A stretch of 64,000 nt of DNA from Fistularia commersonii (taxonomy: Eukaryota; Chordata; Actinopteri; Syngnathiformes; Fistulariidae), in contig JBBMNZ010000034.1 of assembly GCA_037954325.1 (NCBI GenBank), positions 10,683,501-10,747,500 of the forward strand, given 5' to 3'. The notes under the pieces are model-generated. The model made no database searches. It was given only the letters and a program-made list of their open reading frames with translations, and was not told the DNA's origin. This document shows, piece after piece, positions 1 through 22,599 of this stretch. Numbering within the stretch: the stretch's first letter is position 1; the number at the start of each line of letters is the position of its first letter. Position numbers and translations under genes: made by a program.

Positions 1-99
1 CACACACACACAAACCATTTGAAATCACTTCAGAATGTTCAGTTCTAGAATGGATTCGATGAATTTGAAATGATCTGGAATGAATGCTGCAGAATTTTT

Positions 100-770
100 A
101 ACAATGATTTAAAATGAAGCGTCCCGCAATCAATGCCGTTGGTTCTGCAGTGGAAGGTCAAAGGTCAACTCTGCCACTCTCATTCTTCCATTGCTTTCAC
201 TTCCAAAAAGCAGCAGCTTGACAGCGGTTCCATCTGCACACTGAAGGTTTTTAAACTTTCTCCACCAATCAGCAGGAACTCTCCCTACGGTTTGCGTGTT
301 TCTCCCGGTGGCAGCTACATGCTAGCAGCCTCCGTTCCTCTCCTTGTTTTCGGTGAAAAAGACTCGCGAGCGTGGAAACGAAACCGCCTGCTACGATTAC
401 GAATGAGAAAATAACCATCGTAGTTTAATGGAACGAAAACCGTTATGCCGTCATTGTCGAACTTATTTACAAGACGGTTGCTGGCAAAAAGACTTCCCGT
501 CCTGACGGTGGCGGGCGAGAAGGAGCTCCAGCCATCAGAGACGTCCTGTCCGCCTGCAGGATCCCGGGTCGTGGAGTTGGTCTGAAAGCTGGGCCTCGGG
601 TGCGCTAAGGTTACTCCTTACCGAAGTCACCGCAGGACAGAACAGCGCTAACATTTGCAGAAATAAGAAACACTAATCCGAAGACACAAACTGGCATAAT
701 TTGAATGGAAGTGGAACTGTAAAAAGAAAAAAATAATCAAACTGGCCAAACATTATTTTAGTTTGTCTAC
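100..770. repeat. Dispersed promoter-like repeat, copy A
   Basis: This stretch aligns by eye with the two pieces at 26485-26586 and 31787-32330. Shared blocks occur in the same order: a GCAGTGGAAGGTCAA block near 150, a CTACATGCTAGCAGC block near 315, a TCGGTGAAAAAGACTC block near 350, and a run near 400-460 containing the start of an AATGAAAACG-like segment. No convincing coding exon is visible; the 93-residue open frame at 133-414 is not conserved in the other copy. It may be a duplicated promoter or 5' exon, or a low-copy transposon. The family name is not recognised. Confidence 0.5.
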
Positions 771-1144
771 AAACAGCAGATGTCTTCCGTTTGTCTTCGG
801 AGAAGTATTTTCCAAAAACTGCTCATGGTGGTAACGTTAGAAGGACCGCAGTCAGTCAGTCATACTGTCTGCCATATAAATCTTCTCCAGACTTTTATGG
901 AATTCAAGGCTGATGAAAGACTCACCAAGAAACCTATAACTGAACGACAAATTGTCTACAAATATTGAAAAGCGAGAACTCAGGAAGGAACAAGCTGCAA
1001 AAGCAGAGACACCAGATTTTCAGTTGATAAGCCATAAAAGACCTACAACTCAGGCTACAAACAAAGCCGTGCAGATGTTCGGGCGCGTCGTGAGCTTCTG
1101 CCGGTCGGCCGGAGAACTCGCAGCTTTCCGTCCACACGTCCAAA

Positions 1145-1930
1145 CTAAACCAGCTCCGCCGCGGCAACGTCGACCTGCAGGCTGATCCCGGCGTGGAGCG
1201 GCTGCGTGAAGGCGGCGCGGACCCGGTGGAGGAGCTCGGCCCCGTGGGCGACGACGGCGTAGAAGGCCAGCTCCCCCGCCTGGGGGTCCACGAACACTCC
1301 GATGCGAGGGCTCGCCGGTCCCGCGACCTCACGCCCGCGGTTGTCGTGTAAGAAGCTGTACTGGTGTTTGTCACGATGCAAAACCCAGGACTTGTCGTTG
1401 AATCCAAACAGGCTCTCCTTGGCCCTGCGTCTGATGGAGCTGTACGCCACCGCCACGCCGCCTCCCTCCCCCTCAAACTCCACCTCCCAGTAGCTCGGAC
1501 CCGTCAGGACGTCGCTGCTCAGAACCTGCCGGTAGTGGACGAAGCAGCCCCTCCAGGGGCGCTCCGGCCAGGGGGGCCTCCGACACACCGCCCTCCTATT
1601 CTGGTCGTACAGCTGGAGGTCGGCGTTGGCCGTGGCGGCGCTCAGGACAAGCTCGACCCAGAACTTCAGCAGCCGCTCTCTGGTGCGCACGTTCTGCCGT
1701 CGGAACAGTTCAGCTGTGCAACAAAGGACCCGAGAGTCAGCGAGAAAATAAGCCGACGAACTAAAGATAAATATTGTAAAATAAGAGGAAGCGACTGAAC
1801 CTTGGCCCCCCCGCTGCATCTTCACCGCTTCTTCCTCTGAGGCAGCCGCGTCCTTCTCCTCACGCCGGAGCCTTCTGGTCTCGGACGCTGATTTCCCCTC
1901 CGACGGGCGGCGGCTCTCGCTTCCTCACAA
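1145..1930 (-). CDS. B30.2 (PRY-SPRY) domain gene, 3' exons
   Basis: The last exon is 1713-1145, with a CAG acceptor at 1714-1716 and a TAG stop at 1145-1147. It encodes about 190 residues of a fish TRIM/NLR-type B30.2 domain. Visible landmarks are LTGPSYWEVE, the FGFNDKSWVLH block, RIGVFVD and FTQPLHAGISL. The preceding exon, roughly 1930-1806, ends at a GT donor (CAAG|GTTCAG) and joins in phase as ...KMQRGGQ-AELFRRQ; it is rich in E, K and R, as a coiled coil would be. No RING, B-box or start codon was found, and tsr2 begins only about 500 bases upstream on the same strand. The gene is therefore a short SPRY-only protein, a fragment, or has 5' exons lying beyond tsr2. B30.2 domains bind protein ligands, in TRIMs usually as the targeting end of an E3 ligase; the ligand here is unknown. 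Confidence 0.55.
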
Positions 1931-2399
1931 ACGAAACCCATCTTGAGTCTCCTCCCCCTGCTGGAGGAGGGAGGCGACGGCTGGTCCGCCCTGCCGCTCC
2001 CCCTGCTGGAGGGGGAGCCAACTCCTGGTCCTGGACCTCTGAGGGCGGAGGTTCCTCGGAGGAACTGGGTTTCTCAGGGGGTCCAAAGCAGACAGGAGAG
2101 GTTCTCCGGGTCCCCCGTCTGGAGGACGTCTGGACCGAACACACACAACGCAAGGTCGCTCCGATACCTTCTTCGGCAGAACACGCCGGTCTCGTGGGAC
2201 CTTCTCAGCAGGACCTCCCAGCATCCCTCTGACCCGAGCCCTTCCCACCGGGGTCGGGTGGAGGTCAGAAAAGAATCACCCCAACATCTCTAGGAGAACC
2301 GGCTCCGAAGCCCTAGATAATTCCTCGCCGTCTCACCCGACGACACGGACTCATGACCCGATCCTAGACGGGCGAGGGGGCGGAGCCTAACCCGGACGA

Positions 2400-3042
2400 T
2401 CAGCTGTCAATCGTCCAACCGTTCAGAGTCTCCGGTGAACAAGCAGACCGCTCTCGGGATGCGGGAGGAACACGGAGAACTCGGCGAGAACCCGTCCGCC
2501 CACCGCGTCCAGCGTAGACCCCGACGGCCGCATGAAACCCACTCAGACGGCGGCTCCTCGCCTGGAGGACAAAGGCCGACGTCTTGCGAACGTCCACGTG
2601 ACCCGTCAGACATCCCGGCCCGCAGAACGCGGGGACCTTCCTTCGTACCTGCGCCTCCTCGTCCTCCTCGTCCTCCTCGCTCTCCAGATCGGGCCGGGGA
2701 GGCGGCGCCGCCACCTTGGCCCTGGGAGCCTTGTTGTGCGTCAGCTCCTGGACGGAGAGCGCCAGCTGCTGCAGCGAACCCTGACGCCACTGGACGAACA
2801 TCTGCATCAGCCGCGACGACACCTGCGGACACACCAGGTTGACCTCTGACCTCGGGGCTCCGTCTGCTCTCAGACTTTGCAAAGCCGTCAATTACTGACA
2901 ATTTGCCAGTGTGTGTGTGTGTGTGTGTGTGTGCGTGCATACCTGGGGTAAACTCCCGTCATCCACCACTGTGTCAAACTCCTGGTCCATCAGGTCAGAG
3001 AGGAAATCTTCCACCTCATACTGCTCCAGATCAGCTGAACCG

Positions 3043-3081
<39 letters not shown>

Positions 3082-4282
3082 TACACTATTTTAACTCTAT
3101 CTGACATCTCCCAACTCACAAGTCCAGTGCTAAGGTCGGTGTCTAGAGGAGACTGCCATGTTCCTAAAAGAGAGTCTGCCTTTTCCAATAAAGCCATCAA
3201 AGAATGGAATGGCCTTCAGACAATCTGAAGAACATGACCGACTCTCCCACCTTTACACGGGACGTTAAAATTTGGATTCTGGAGAACCAAACATGCTCAC
3301 GCTAATAATGTCAGACAGGTGTTTTGCCATCAGAGGTTAAACCTTCTGGGTCACTTCTGATGGCCCCCAGATGACCAAAGTAATAATATCACAACAACAG
3401 CACTTTCAACTTGCAAAATACATATTTTATTGCCTGTTTATATCTTCATCTTCTTCTTTCGGCTTTTCCCTTCAGGTGTCGCCACAGCGAGTCAACCGTC
3501 TCCATCTAACCCTATCCTCTGGATCCTCCTCTCTCACACCAACTACCTTCATATCTTCTCTCACTACGTCCATAAATCTTCTCTTTGGTCTTCCTCCAGA
3601 CCTCTTGCCTGGCAGCTCCAACTCCAGCATCCGTCTACCGATATATTCTCCATCCCTCCTCTGTCCATGACCCAACCATCTCATCTGGCTTCTCTGACCT
3701 TCTCTCCAAAACATCGAACATGTGCCGTTCCTCTGATGGACTCATTCCTGATCCTCTCCATCCTGGTCACTCCCAAAGAGAACCTCAACATCTTCATCTC
3801 TGCAACCTCTAGTTCTGCCTGCTGTCTTTTGGTCATTGGAACAGTTTCTGGTCCAAACATCATCGCTGGTCTCACCACTGTCTCCTCCACCTTTCCTTTT
3901 ATTCTGGCTTATATTGCCCGTTTATATATTGTATAGTTATTTTGTTGCCTTTATTGCCTTGTATATTTTACATATATCGTCTATTTTGTACAGTTTTATA
4001 TTTGTATTGTCTCCCCAGGACTGCAGATGGAAATGAGCTGTGAGCTACAATCTGGTACGAACATCTCTGCCTCTGTACTTCATGGAATTGTACACTGTCC
4101 TAGGAAACTTCCAAACAAACAAACATGTATCTGTAAGGTGGTCCAATAAGGCGTTGCCATGGCGACTGACCATTGTCATGAAAGTACTGCTGTACCACCT
4201 CCACCATCCAGTCGGCCTTCTGCTGCCCGTACAGACCTCCGAAGCCGTTGTCCACCGCAATCTGTGGAGACATGTAGATATG

Positions 4283-4352
<70 letters not shown>

Positions 4353-4694
4353 TAGGAGCAAGAGTGACTGACAGCACCGGGTCCGACCCGGTGGCCGTCC
4401 TGTTCCGTGAGCGGGAAACTCGATTTCCCCGACGTGACGCATCGTGACGTCAGCAGCCGATCATCCGGATTGATCCGCAGCGTGCGTGATTGGCTTCTGT
4501 TAGCATTAGCCGTTAGCAGGAGCGCGTGTGTCCGCGGACCGTCAACTCACCCCCCAAAAAAAAATAAATATTCGTGAGTGTCTGTGTCTGTGTGCGTGTG
4601 CGTGTGCGCGGCTCACCTGCAGAACCGGCCAGCCGCCCAGAACCGCCCGCACGGCCTCCTTGAACGGCTCCCGCGAGGCAGCGGCGGCCGCCAT
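2400..4694 (-). CDS. tsr2: TSR2, pre-rRNA processing / eS26 escortin
   Basis: Exons: 4694-4617, 4261-4171, 3034-2943, 2822-2649 and probably 2429-2400, in phase throughout. The first four give the TSR2 core: an N-terminus starting MAAAAASREPFK, then IAVDNGFGGLYGQQKADWMVE, then the acidic hallmark DLEQYEVEDFLSDLMDQEFD followed by TVVDDGSLPQ. An acidic tail with EEDEEDEE comes next. TSR2 is known to escort ribosomal protein eS26 in the nucleus and deliver it to pre-40S particles. The proposed last exon reads TLNGWTIDS then stop; GWTI matches the conserved C-terminal motif, but the family's basic ending (RRKK in human) is missing, so this exon is tentative. The model gives 154 residues against 191 in human. 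Introns carry (CA)n tracts and, in intron 2, an RTE-like LINE copy. The gene ends about 0.5 kb before the SPRY exons. Confidence 0.85.
3444..3912 (-). mobile_element. RTE-like LINE 3' fragment (copy a)
   Basis: This is the 3' end of a non-LTR element. On the minus strand it encodes the common fish LINE C-terminal block with RNESIRGTAHVRCFGEKVRE and GRPKRRFMDVVREDMKV, split across two frames. It ends with the GCTTTTCCC/TTCAGGTGTCGCC-type terminus and a (GAA)n tail at the left side. A 15-base target-site duplication with one mismatch flanks it (ATTGCCTGTTTATAT at 3429-3443; ATTGCCCGTTTATAT at 3913-3927). It is a 5'-truncated insertion in tsr2 intron 2. Confidence 0.75.
4283..4350. repeat. (CA)n microsatellite, tsr2 intron 1
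   Basis: An almost pure CA run, just upstream of the tsr2 exon 2 acceptor on the minus strand, where it reads (UG)n in the transcript. A perfect CRE palindrome (TGACGTCA, 4445-4452) also lies in this intron. Confidence 0.95.
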
Positions 4695-4799
4695 GTTGGA
4701 CGAGCCAGACCGGAGCAGTCGATCCGGATCAGACCCGAGCAGTAGATCCGGATCAGAACCAGACCGGAGCAGTCGATCCGGATCAGCGGCTCTCTGGCT

Positions 4800-6742
4800 C
4801 TGCCGCTGACCTTTGACCCCAGAAACACTTTGCAAACGTTCGACTGAAATCTCACTCACCTTCTTTATCGGAGTTTCTTGCGTTTTCAAACCGTCTGAAC
4901 CGGGTTTTATTTCCCCTTCACCGAGAGCGTGGTGACCTTCTGCTTCACCCGCTGCGTCCCGTCCGTCGGCCGACACCGTGGGAACGGGTCGGGGCGCTCA
5001 CACATGATGGCCCGACCCCTCGCCTCTCTCCGCGTGTGAATGACAGTCAAATATTAAGACTGAAACCTACAATTTGCACAATTTTGGACAGTAATTTATT
5101 TCTATATATTTATACACACACATGTATATTATTCTTTTTGTTTTTTTCATTTTATTCTTGATGCCTGCAGTTCTGATGCTGCTACCCCACCTTCCCCCCA
5201 TTGCCCCTCAGGGATAAATAAAGTGTTTCTGATTCTGAAAACTCCCAGGCTGTTTTCAGTAATATTTTATCAAGTCCGCGTACTCTCTGTTAATTGTATT
5301 CGTTGAATAAATAAATATAGCTAAAGTGTGGTGCACGGGTCACAAAGAAATAAACACCAACTAGTTTCCTCTCAGCCATTTATTCGAACGTCAATGATTT
5401 CGTTGCTCGGTGTTCCCGGTCTCGGCGAATGAGGCCGAGAGAAATAAACTGCAAATGGATTAGAAATATACTCGTTACTTGCCCTCGCTGCGTTTGAATA
5501 CAAAGACGCGGGCAGAAAAGTTGAGGGGGAAAATTTCTACACGACCGGCGATAAACGTGCCCGGAAATGACGTGAAAATGATTCGCGAATGAAAGAAAAA
5601 CGTGCACGGCGGCGGACGGAGAAGGTGTGACGGGAGACAAAGAGGGGAAATGGAAAGACAGCTGGCTGCATCTCCAGGAAACCATCGGGCAAAATCAGAA
5701 GAATATACAGCTGTCATTTAAAAAAAAACACTTTTAAAGTGACTGTTTCTCTTCTTGGAGCTTCTTGGAGGTATCTGGTGCTGGTTTGTTTCATGTTCTT
5801 CAGGTGGCCTCCTCCCACAGGCGCCCTCTGCAGGGTTGCAGGTCTGGTCTTCTGGTGGGGAAGCCGGCGTCCAGCCGGCGTCCAGCAGGGGGCAGAGACG
5901 GTCCGGCTGGGCGTCCGGCCTCGGCGCCGCTCGCCTCCAGGGAGACTCGGCGGACCAGGTTCTGACCGGTCCTCCTTCCTGGGTGCGCGTCGTGGCTCGG
6001 AGCCGGTCCGCGTCGGCATCTCTCCCGGACGTCCGCCACTTTCTTTTTCATTTTCCCCCGGTTGCCGTGGACGACGGCCGTCAGGGAGCCAGCGGGAGCC
6101 GGGAGGGTCTGGTTTCAGGGCCGGTCATCGATCGGACACGGATAGGAGTCGATCGGCGGCGGCGGGGGGGTTCGGGGAAATGGAGCCGGAGATCGATGAG
6201 GCGGACGGAGGCGGGAGGAACATCGAGCGGTCCATCTTTGGTGACGGAGGTGCAAAGACCAGGAGACACGGCAGGAAGAGGAGCGGCGGCCGCTGAGCAC
6301 GTGATTACACCCGACGCCACGGCTCCCCGCAGGCCACAGCGCCCGGCCTTCTACTGTGAAAAAGCGGTTATTTCTTTTAATGTCATTGCAGAATAAGACG
6401 TCACCAGATTTCCAAGTAATCGCTTTTGTCAAACTTCCTTCTCCGCCCTCTTCATTTCACCAATAGGGAGGATTTCCGTTTCCAGGTCACCTCCAAGGGA
6501 CTTCAGAAGCCGCCTCTTCTTTTTCGTGATGCCTTCAGGTGTCATGGTAAGTTTGAAAATGATGCGCATCATCTTTTCCAGATGGGATCAATTTCCAAAT
6601 TGATTTCCAATCGGTTTGCGTTTCGTTTCGGGGCCTTCGCTTCGGGTTCTGGTCTCTGAACAGGAAGTCTGATGGCATCTAACTGACCTCCAAGCTGCTC
6701 CTTCACAACAGCCAAGGGAACCAGTTAAAAGAGGGATGGATC

Positions 6743-6777
<35 letters not shown>

Positions 6778-7150
6778 CTTGGTCAGGGATGAATAGAGTG
6801 ATCTTTATGGTGATGATGTCATCAGGTGCTGCGCAGGGATTGGTTGAGCCGCATCCTGAGGAGATAAAACATGAATTAAATGAGTCCAAATGTATTTATT
6901 TGGATAATCATGACTTGATAATTATCTATAATTGATGATCTTGACTGAAAGTTCATATTTTGACTGAATGAAAACCCATTCTGACGTCACGGCCTCGCTC
7001 GGATACGATCCGGGGTCGGGACTGGTTGCCATGGAAACCCCATCCTCAAGACACTCCCTCCACACAGCCTCTGTATGAATTATTACGTGACCCGCGGACG
7101 CCACTGACGGAGAGCCGAGCGCCACGTCTCCCTCCCGACGCTTTGAATCC
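4800..7150. other. Spacer between tsr2 and grm6, no gene seen
   Basis: No exon chain could be supported. At 5205-5240 there is a short dispersed-repeat terminus (GGGATAAATAAAGTGTTTC). The segment 5780-6300 is GC- and CpG-rich with long open frames on both strands, which is expected from composition alone. A (GT)n run lies at 6748-6774. Confidence 0.5.
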
Positions 7151-7151
7151 T

Positions 7152-7298
7152 ACTGGTGAGCGAGGAGGTGAGGAGATGAGGAGATGAGGAGGTGAGGAGA
7201 TGAGGAGATGAGGAGGCGAGGGGATGAGGAGGCGAGGAGGCGAGGAAGCGATGAGGTGAGGAGGCGAGGAAGCAAGGAGGCGAGGAAGCGAGGAGGCG
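7152..7298. repeat. Purine-rich minisatellite (GAGG-type)
   Basis: A degenerate tandem repeat of GAGGAG and GAGGCGAGGA-like units, almost all purine on the plus strand. It lies in the downstream flank of grm6. Confidence 0.8.
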
Positions 7299-7525
7299 CG
7301 TTGGAACCCCGGCAGGGAGTTGAACCTCCATCTGTGGCGCGGCGCTCCTCTGATCAGCCGCTCGCGTGAATCTTTAACCAGCGGCTGAAATATTCAGCAG
7401 CTCCGGCAGAACTAAAGAGCCGCTGCGTCTCCAGGAGTCAGGAGGCATCGCGTCGAGCGTGCCGGGACGGAAGCCCCGCGTCGACCGCCCGCGCCCCCTG
7501 GCCCCTGCCCTCCCGCGCCGCGGCC

Positions 7526-7563
7526 CCGCCCACGCCCACGCCCACGCCCACGACCATATTAGG
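7526..7563. promoter_or_regulatory. CArG box beside tandem EGR-like sites
   Basis: CCATATTAGG at 7554-7563 is an exact CC(A/T)6GG serum-response element. It is directly preceded by four CCCACG repeats that read as overlapping EGR1-type GCGTGGGC sites on the minus strand. It lies about 200 bases beyond the grm6 stop codon. Function is inferred from motif match only. Confidence 0.4.
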
Positions 7564-7683
7564 CTCCGCCCCCCTACCGTGAACACGCGAAGGAGTGACC
7601 CTCAGAGGACTCGCCGGGATCGAGGCTCGTCCTATTTTGCGGAGGGCGAGCCGATATGAGGACGCGTGGACAATGCGTGCCTC

Positions 7684-7750
7684 GGCGGCAGGGGGCGGAG
7701 CCTCGGCGGCAAGGGGCGGAGCCTCGGCGGCAGGGGGCGGAGCCTCGGCG
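7684..7750. repeat. 21-bp GC-box tandem repeat in grm6 3' end
   Basis: Three near-identical units, each with GGGGCGGAGCCTCGGCGGCA, directly follow the grm6 stop codon on the minus strand. Each unit contains a GC box (GGGGCGG). This sequence would be part of the grm6 3' UTR. Confidence 0.75.
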
Positions 7751-7759
7751 TACCTGGAC

Positions 7760-18956
<11,197 letters not shown>

Positions 18957-19264
18957 CACGACGTGAGGCTCAGCGGAGGATCTTCATCCTGGCGGGATCA
19001 CCCGAATCAATCGATCCAGCCGTCCACCGATCGATCGCTTTCTCGTTTCATTGGGTTTTCAAGGTCGGAGGATTCACCCGCGAGACCGCGAGTTCACGCA
19101 CTGATCACATGCTAGGCTCGTTCTGCGTGGCTGTGGAATCCACGGAATCACCTCCTTCCTGCCGTGGAAGGACGCGCGTCCTCACAAAACAACAGGTTCC
19201 ACAGACAGTAATGATTGGCTATTATTTCTAAAAAATAAAACGGTCCATCGGTGCGCAGGTTGAG

Positions 19265-19690
19265 GCACGAAGGACAAGGAGCTGAGACCAAGGGGAATAC
19301 ATGAAGCTGAAAATAGTTTAAATCCATGCAGGTGGGAATACATGAAAGTATAAACACAAGGAATTCTAAGTACGCACAGGGTGGATACATGAAAGTAAAA
19401 ATACTTGTATTTTCAAGTACACACAGGTGTGAATACATGAAAGTATATAAATACTTGTATTTCCAAGTACGCACGGGTGTGGATACATGAAAGTAAAAAT
19501 ACTTGTATTTCCAAGTATGCACAGATGTGAAAAAAATGAAAGTATATAAATACTTGTATTTCCAAGTACGCACAGGTGTGAATACATGAAGGTGTGATGA
19601 CATGAAAGCGTGAAAGTAGATATAAACACATGCACGGGTGAACACGTGAAGCACTGAATACATGCAAGTGTGAATCCGTGAATGTAAAAA
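19265..19690. repeat. ~60-bp minisatellite upstream of grm6
   Basis: Five to six degenerate units built of an ACACAGGTGTGAATACATGA part and an AAGTATATAAATACTTGTAT part. It lies between the grm6 start codon and the CpG-rich segment at 19.9 kb. Confidence 0.8.
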
Positions 19691-19904
19691 TAAATTTCAA
19701 ATCAAGAAAGTATTTTGGATAATTAATTGCTGCTCATTAATCTCGTGTGATTCGGTCCGCCCTCAAATCCCCTTCTGAGAGAAACCCGTTCGGTCCGCGT
19801 CTATTCTCCTTCGAACCCACACATTTCTGCCGATCGATGATCAATGAAGTTATCGGACGCCGGCTTCCCGTTAAATTCCTCCGGTGAATCCGAGCCGTAC
19901 TCAC

Positions 19905-20160
19905 CGGTCCCGGTCCCGCTGGTCCTGGCCGCCGGGCTCCGGCTCCGGCGGATGCCGCAGAAAGTTGCCCGGACTCCGGCTGTCCTCCGCGGCCGCTCGG
20001 CTCTCACCTGCCCGCCCGGCTCTCTGGCGCGGACTGGAGCTCCGCGGAGCCGCGGCGGCGACGGAGCGCAGAGCGGAGCATCTTCTCCGGGGAGCATCTT
20101 TGACGAGGCGGCTTCCCCGCAGCCCCACAGCGACCTCTGCCTCCCCCGTGGGGCGCCAGT
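19905..20160 (-). promoter_or_regulatory. grm6: Candidate grm6 promoter and non-coding 5' exon
   Basis: A CpG-rich island. On the minus strand it ends in a near-consensus splice donor (GACCG|GTGAGTAC at about 19905). This would fit a 5' UTR exon spliced to an acceptor just upstream of the start codon at 18956. Inference only; transcript data would settle it. Confidence 0.35.
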
Positions 20161-20517
20161 CACTTCAGCCGTGTTTTAGGTCTTCCAGGTCATTTCTGTG
20201 GGATATTATCACTGGAGGCAAAATGATCAGCATGTTTCCAGATGTAGGATTTTTTAATCTAGACTTTTAATTCAGATCTTGATGTCATCCTGTGATCGCT
20301 GGCTGCAGGAGGTTCAGGAGTGTTTGCGGTGAAACGCTCAGGGAGGCGGGAGGCTCCGGGCCAAAGGCCTCTGGAACAAGTCAGGGGCGAGTCAGAGACG
20401 TGTCCACAACCTTTTCCTGGCCATTTTCATTTAATGTGACTTGAGGGCGAGAAGTCCGTTAGAAGAGTCCGAATCCCCGCTCAGTCTCTGATTGGCCGAC
20501 GGTCCCCCCGTGGCCCA

Positions 20518-21866
20518 TCAGCCGTCTCTCTGCCCGTCGCCCGATTGGTCGGCGCCCGTCCGGGGTCGCTTGCTCTGCGGCCGCTCGTCCGGCGGCTCCT
20601 CGTCTCTGAACCCGTCGGCGGTGATGCGGTACGGGACGGCGGCGTCCGTGTGGCCCGGAGATTTGAAAATGTCCGCCACGCGACGCGACCCCGCCCAGTG
20701 CAGGAGGAGGCGGATGGTGGGGGCGTGGCCCCAGCTCTCACCCAGGGCCGGCACCAGCTGCGACCGGCCCCCCCGCAGGCGGGTCGTCATCTGGTTGGTC
20801 ATCACCACGGCGATGTCATGCTGGGTCGCCATGGCGATGAGCTGCTGGGCGAGCCCGTTGAGCAGGCGGGTTCTCTGGGACATGTCGGCGAAGTGCTGGC
20901 GGAACGGGAACGCCACGCTGTCGATCACCAGGAGGCGGACCTCGGGGTGGCCGGACAGGAAGTCCGGCAGCAGGTGGATCTCGGCCAGCAGCTCCACGTA
21001 GTCATGGCAACGCACCTGGAACACAACATTTCCCGATTAAAAAGTGATCGATGCTGTTTGTCCTCACAAACGTGTTAAAGCTTCTCAGATCATGAGAGCT
21101 TCGATTCGGACCATCAGACATCAGAGGGCCGCGGGTGTTCCTGTGAATCTCGGTAAACCATTCGAGCAAAGGCGGCTGTTCGTCAGAACGCAGCCGCGTC
21201 AAAGCTACGTTTGTCTAAATCTTAAGTTTCCCCGAGCGGTGCCCCGCGTGAACGTGTGCGTTACCACCAAGACGGTCGTCGCACCAGGAAGATGTTGGAG
21301 AGCACGGTTTCCACGGTGAAGCTCTTCACCGCCTCTCGTTGCTCGGCGTCCTCGGCCAGCAGGGCGCAGTGACGGACGGCGGCCGTGGCGATGTCCACCG
21401 CTCTCTGGACCAGGAAACTCCCCTCCGTGTCGATGAAGACCGCCTGACCTCCGACCCCCCCGAAACATGGCGGCACCTGAACATCCACCGCCAGCTGCAG
21501 GCTGGTGACATCACAAAGGGGTAGTGGAAAAGTATGGGACACCTGTGTTCATGATGTCAGTGATGTAAACACCACAGCAACAGGGTTAAGGTTTACAATG
21601 TATGTGTGTGCCTTTCGAACCAGAGTTGTGTCTTCCCAACTCCCGGCGCCCCACAAAGCTCTGTGGTTTTCCCGACAGGAAGTCCACCCCCAAGCGCTGC
21701 GTCCAGCTGAGAGGAGAAGGTAACGATGCTCCGGAGCTCCTCCTCCTTCTGCAGGAGGTCGAGGGCGGTGAACAATGGTGCTCCTGCTCCTTCATCACCT
21801 CCTTCTCTCCTCACCATTCGCAGCACTTCTAGCGCCTCCTGCTGGGTCACACCGGTCTCTGTGACC

Positions 21867-21947
<81 letters not shown>

Positions 21948-22538
21948 CTGCAGCAGGCTGGCTTTGCGCAAACCGACACAGCAGGATCATCTGTCGTCCA
22001 GAGAGCAGCTTTGATATGTTCGCCTGTTGAAAATCATCGCTTAACTTTGCATTTACAATTCAGAGAGAATAAACTAAACGACATTTATTTTAAAGTGTTT
22101 ACAGTCAATATTGAGTTTTAAGCGCCGAGAACAGTTTTATCCTGAAAACAATGGCTTTACAGTTAAACTAGTCAGAAGTGAATGGGTTCACTTCATTTGA
22201 AAGCGGTGTCGGAGCTCCGAATTTGAATGCTTTATTATGTTTAAAAATGGGCGGATTCGCGACATTTTCCAACCCGAACTGCTCAGAACACCGAGGCCTC
22301 CCGCAGCCGCCCGTCGGTTCCGTCCCCGGCCGTGTCCCGCCACCGAAAAACGGCAGGAAACCGAAACTCCGGGGTATTTCCAGCGGGCTCCGGCGCAGAG
22401 CTCGACAGCGCGGCCGATACCTCGGGCCACTTCCAGCGGCTTGAGGTGCAGCAGGTCCGCGGTGGACTGGAAGCCCGCGGCGGCCAGTTTGGTTTTGACC
22501 CCGGGACTCAGGGACAGACTGGACACCGGCCTCTGCAT
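20518..22538 (-). CDS. rad51c: RAD51C recombinase paralogue
   Basis: Exons: 22538-22421, 21858-21621, 21501-21285 and 21015-20518, all in phase, 356 residues (human 376). N-terminal helical domain starts MQRPVSSLSLSPGVKTKL. Walker A is GAPGVGKTQ across the exon 2/3 region, followed by LAVDVQVPPCFGGVGGQ and VFIDTEGSFLV. Walker B is LLVIDSVAF. MTTRLRGGRSQLVPALGESW matches the RAD51C C-terminal core. The tail has a basic cluster SKRPR like the human nuclear signal. RAD51C is an ATPase of the BCDX2 and CX3 complexes that support RAD51 filaments at breaks and stalled forks. The human gene has nine exons; here exon 4 is one 498-base block and only three introns remain. Intron 1 ends in a long (UG)n tract at the exon 2 acceptor. 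Neighbour abt1 is divergent. Confidence 0.95.
21870..21946. repeat. (CA)n at the rad51c exon 2 acceptor
   Basis: A CA run of about 77 bases. In the rad51c transcript it is (UG)n and ends about 12 bases before the exon 2 acceptor AG, leaving almost no ordinary pyrimidine tract. Confidence 0.95.
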
Positions 22539-22599
22539 GGCGGCCGTCAGACGGCTAGGCTTCCAAACGCCGCGCCATGACGGCTACGTATCCTGCATG

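Noticed and set aside
5739..6396. Two long overlapping plus-strand frames in the 5.7-6.4 kb CpG-rich region
   Set aside because: Low-complexity G/R/S-rich translations on both strands, as expected from GC composition; no family match.
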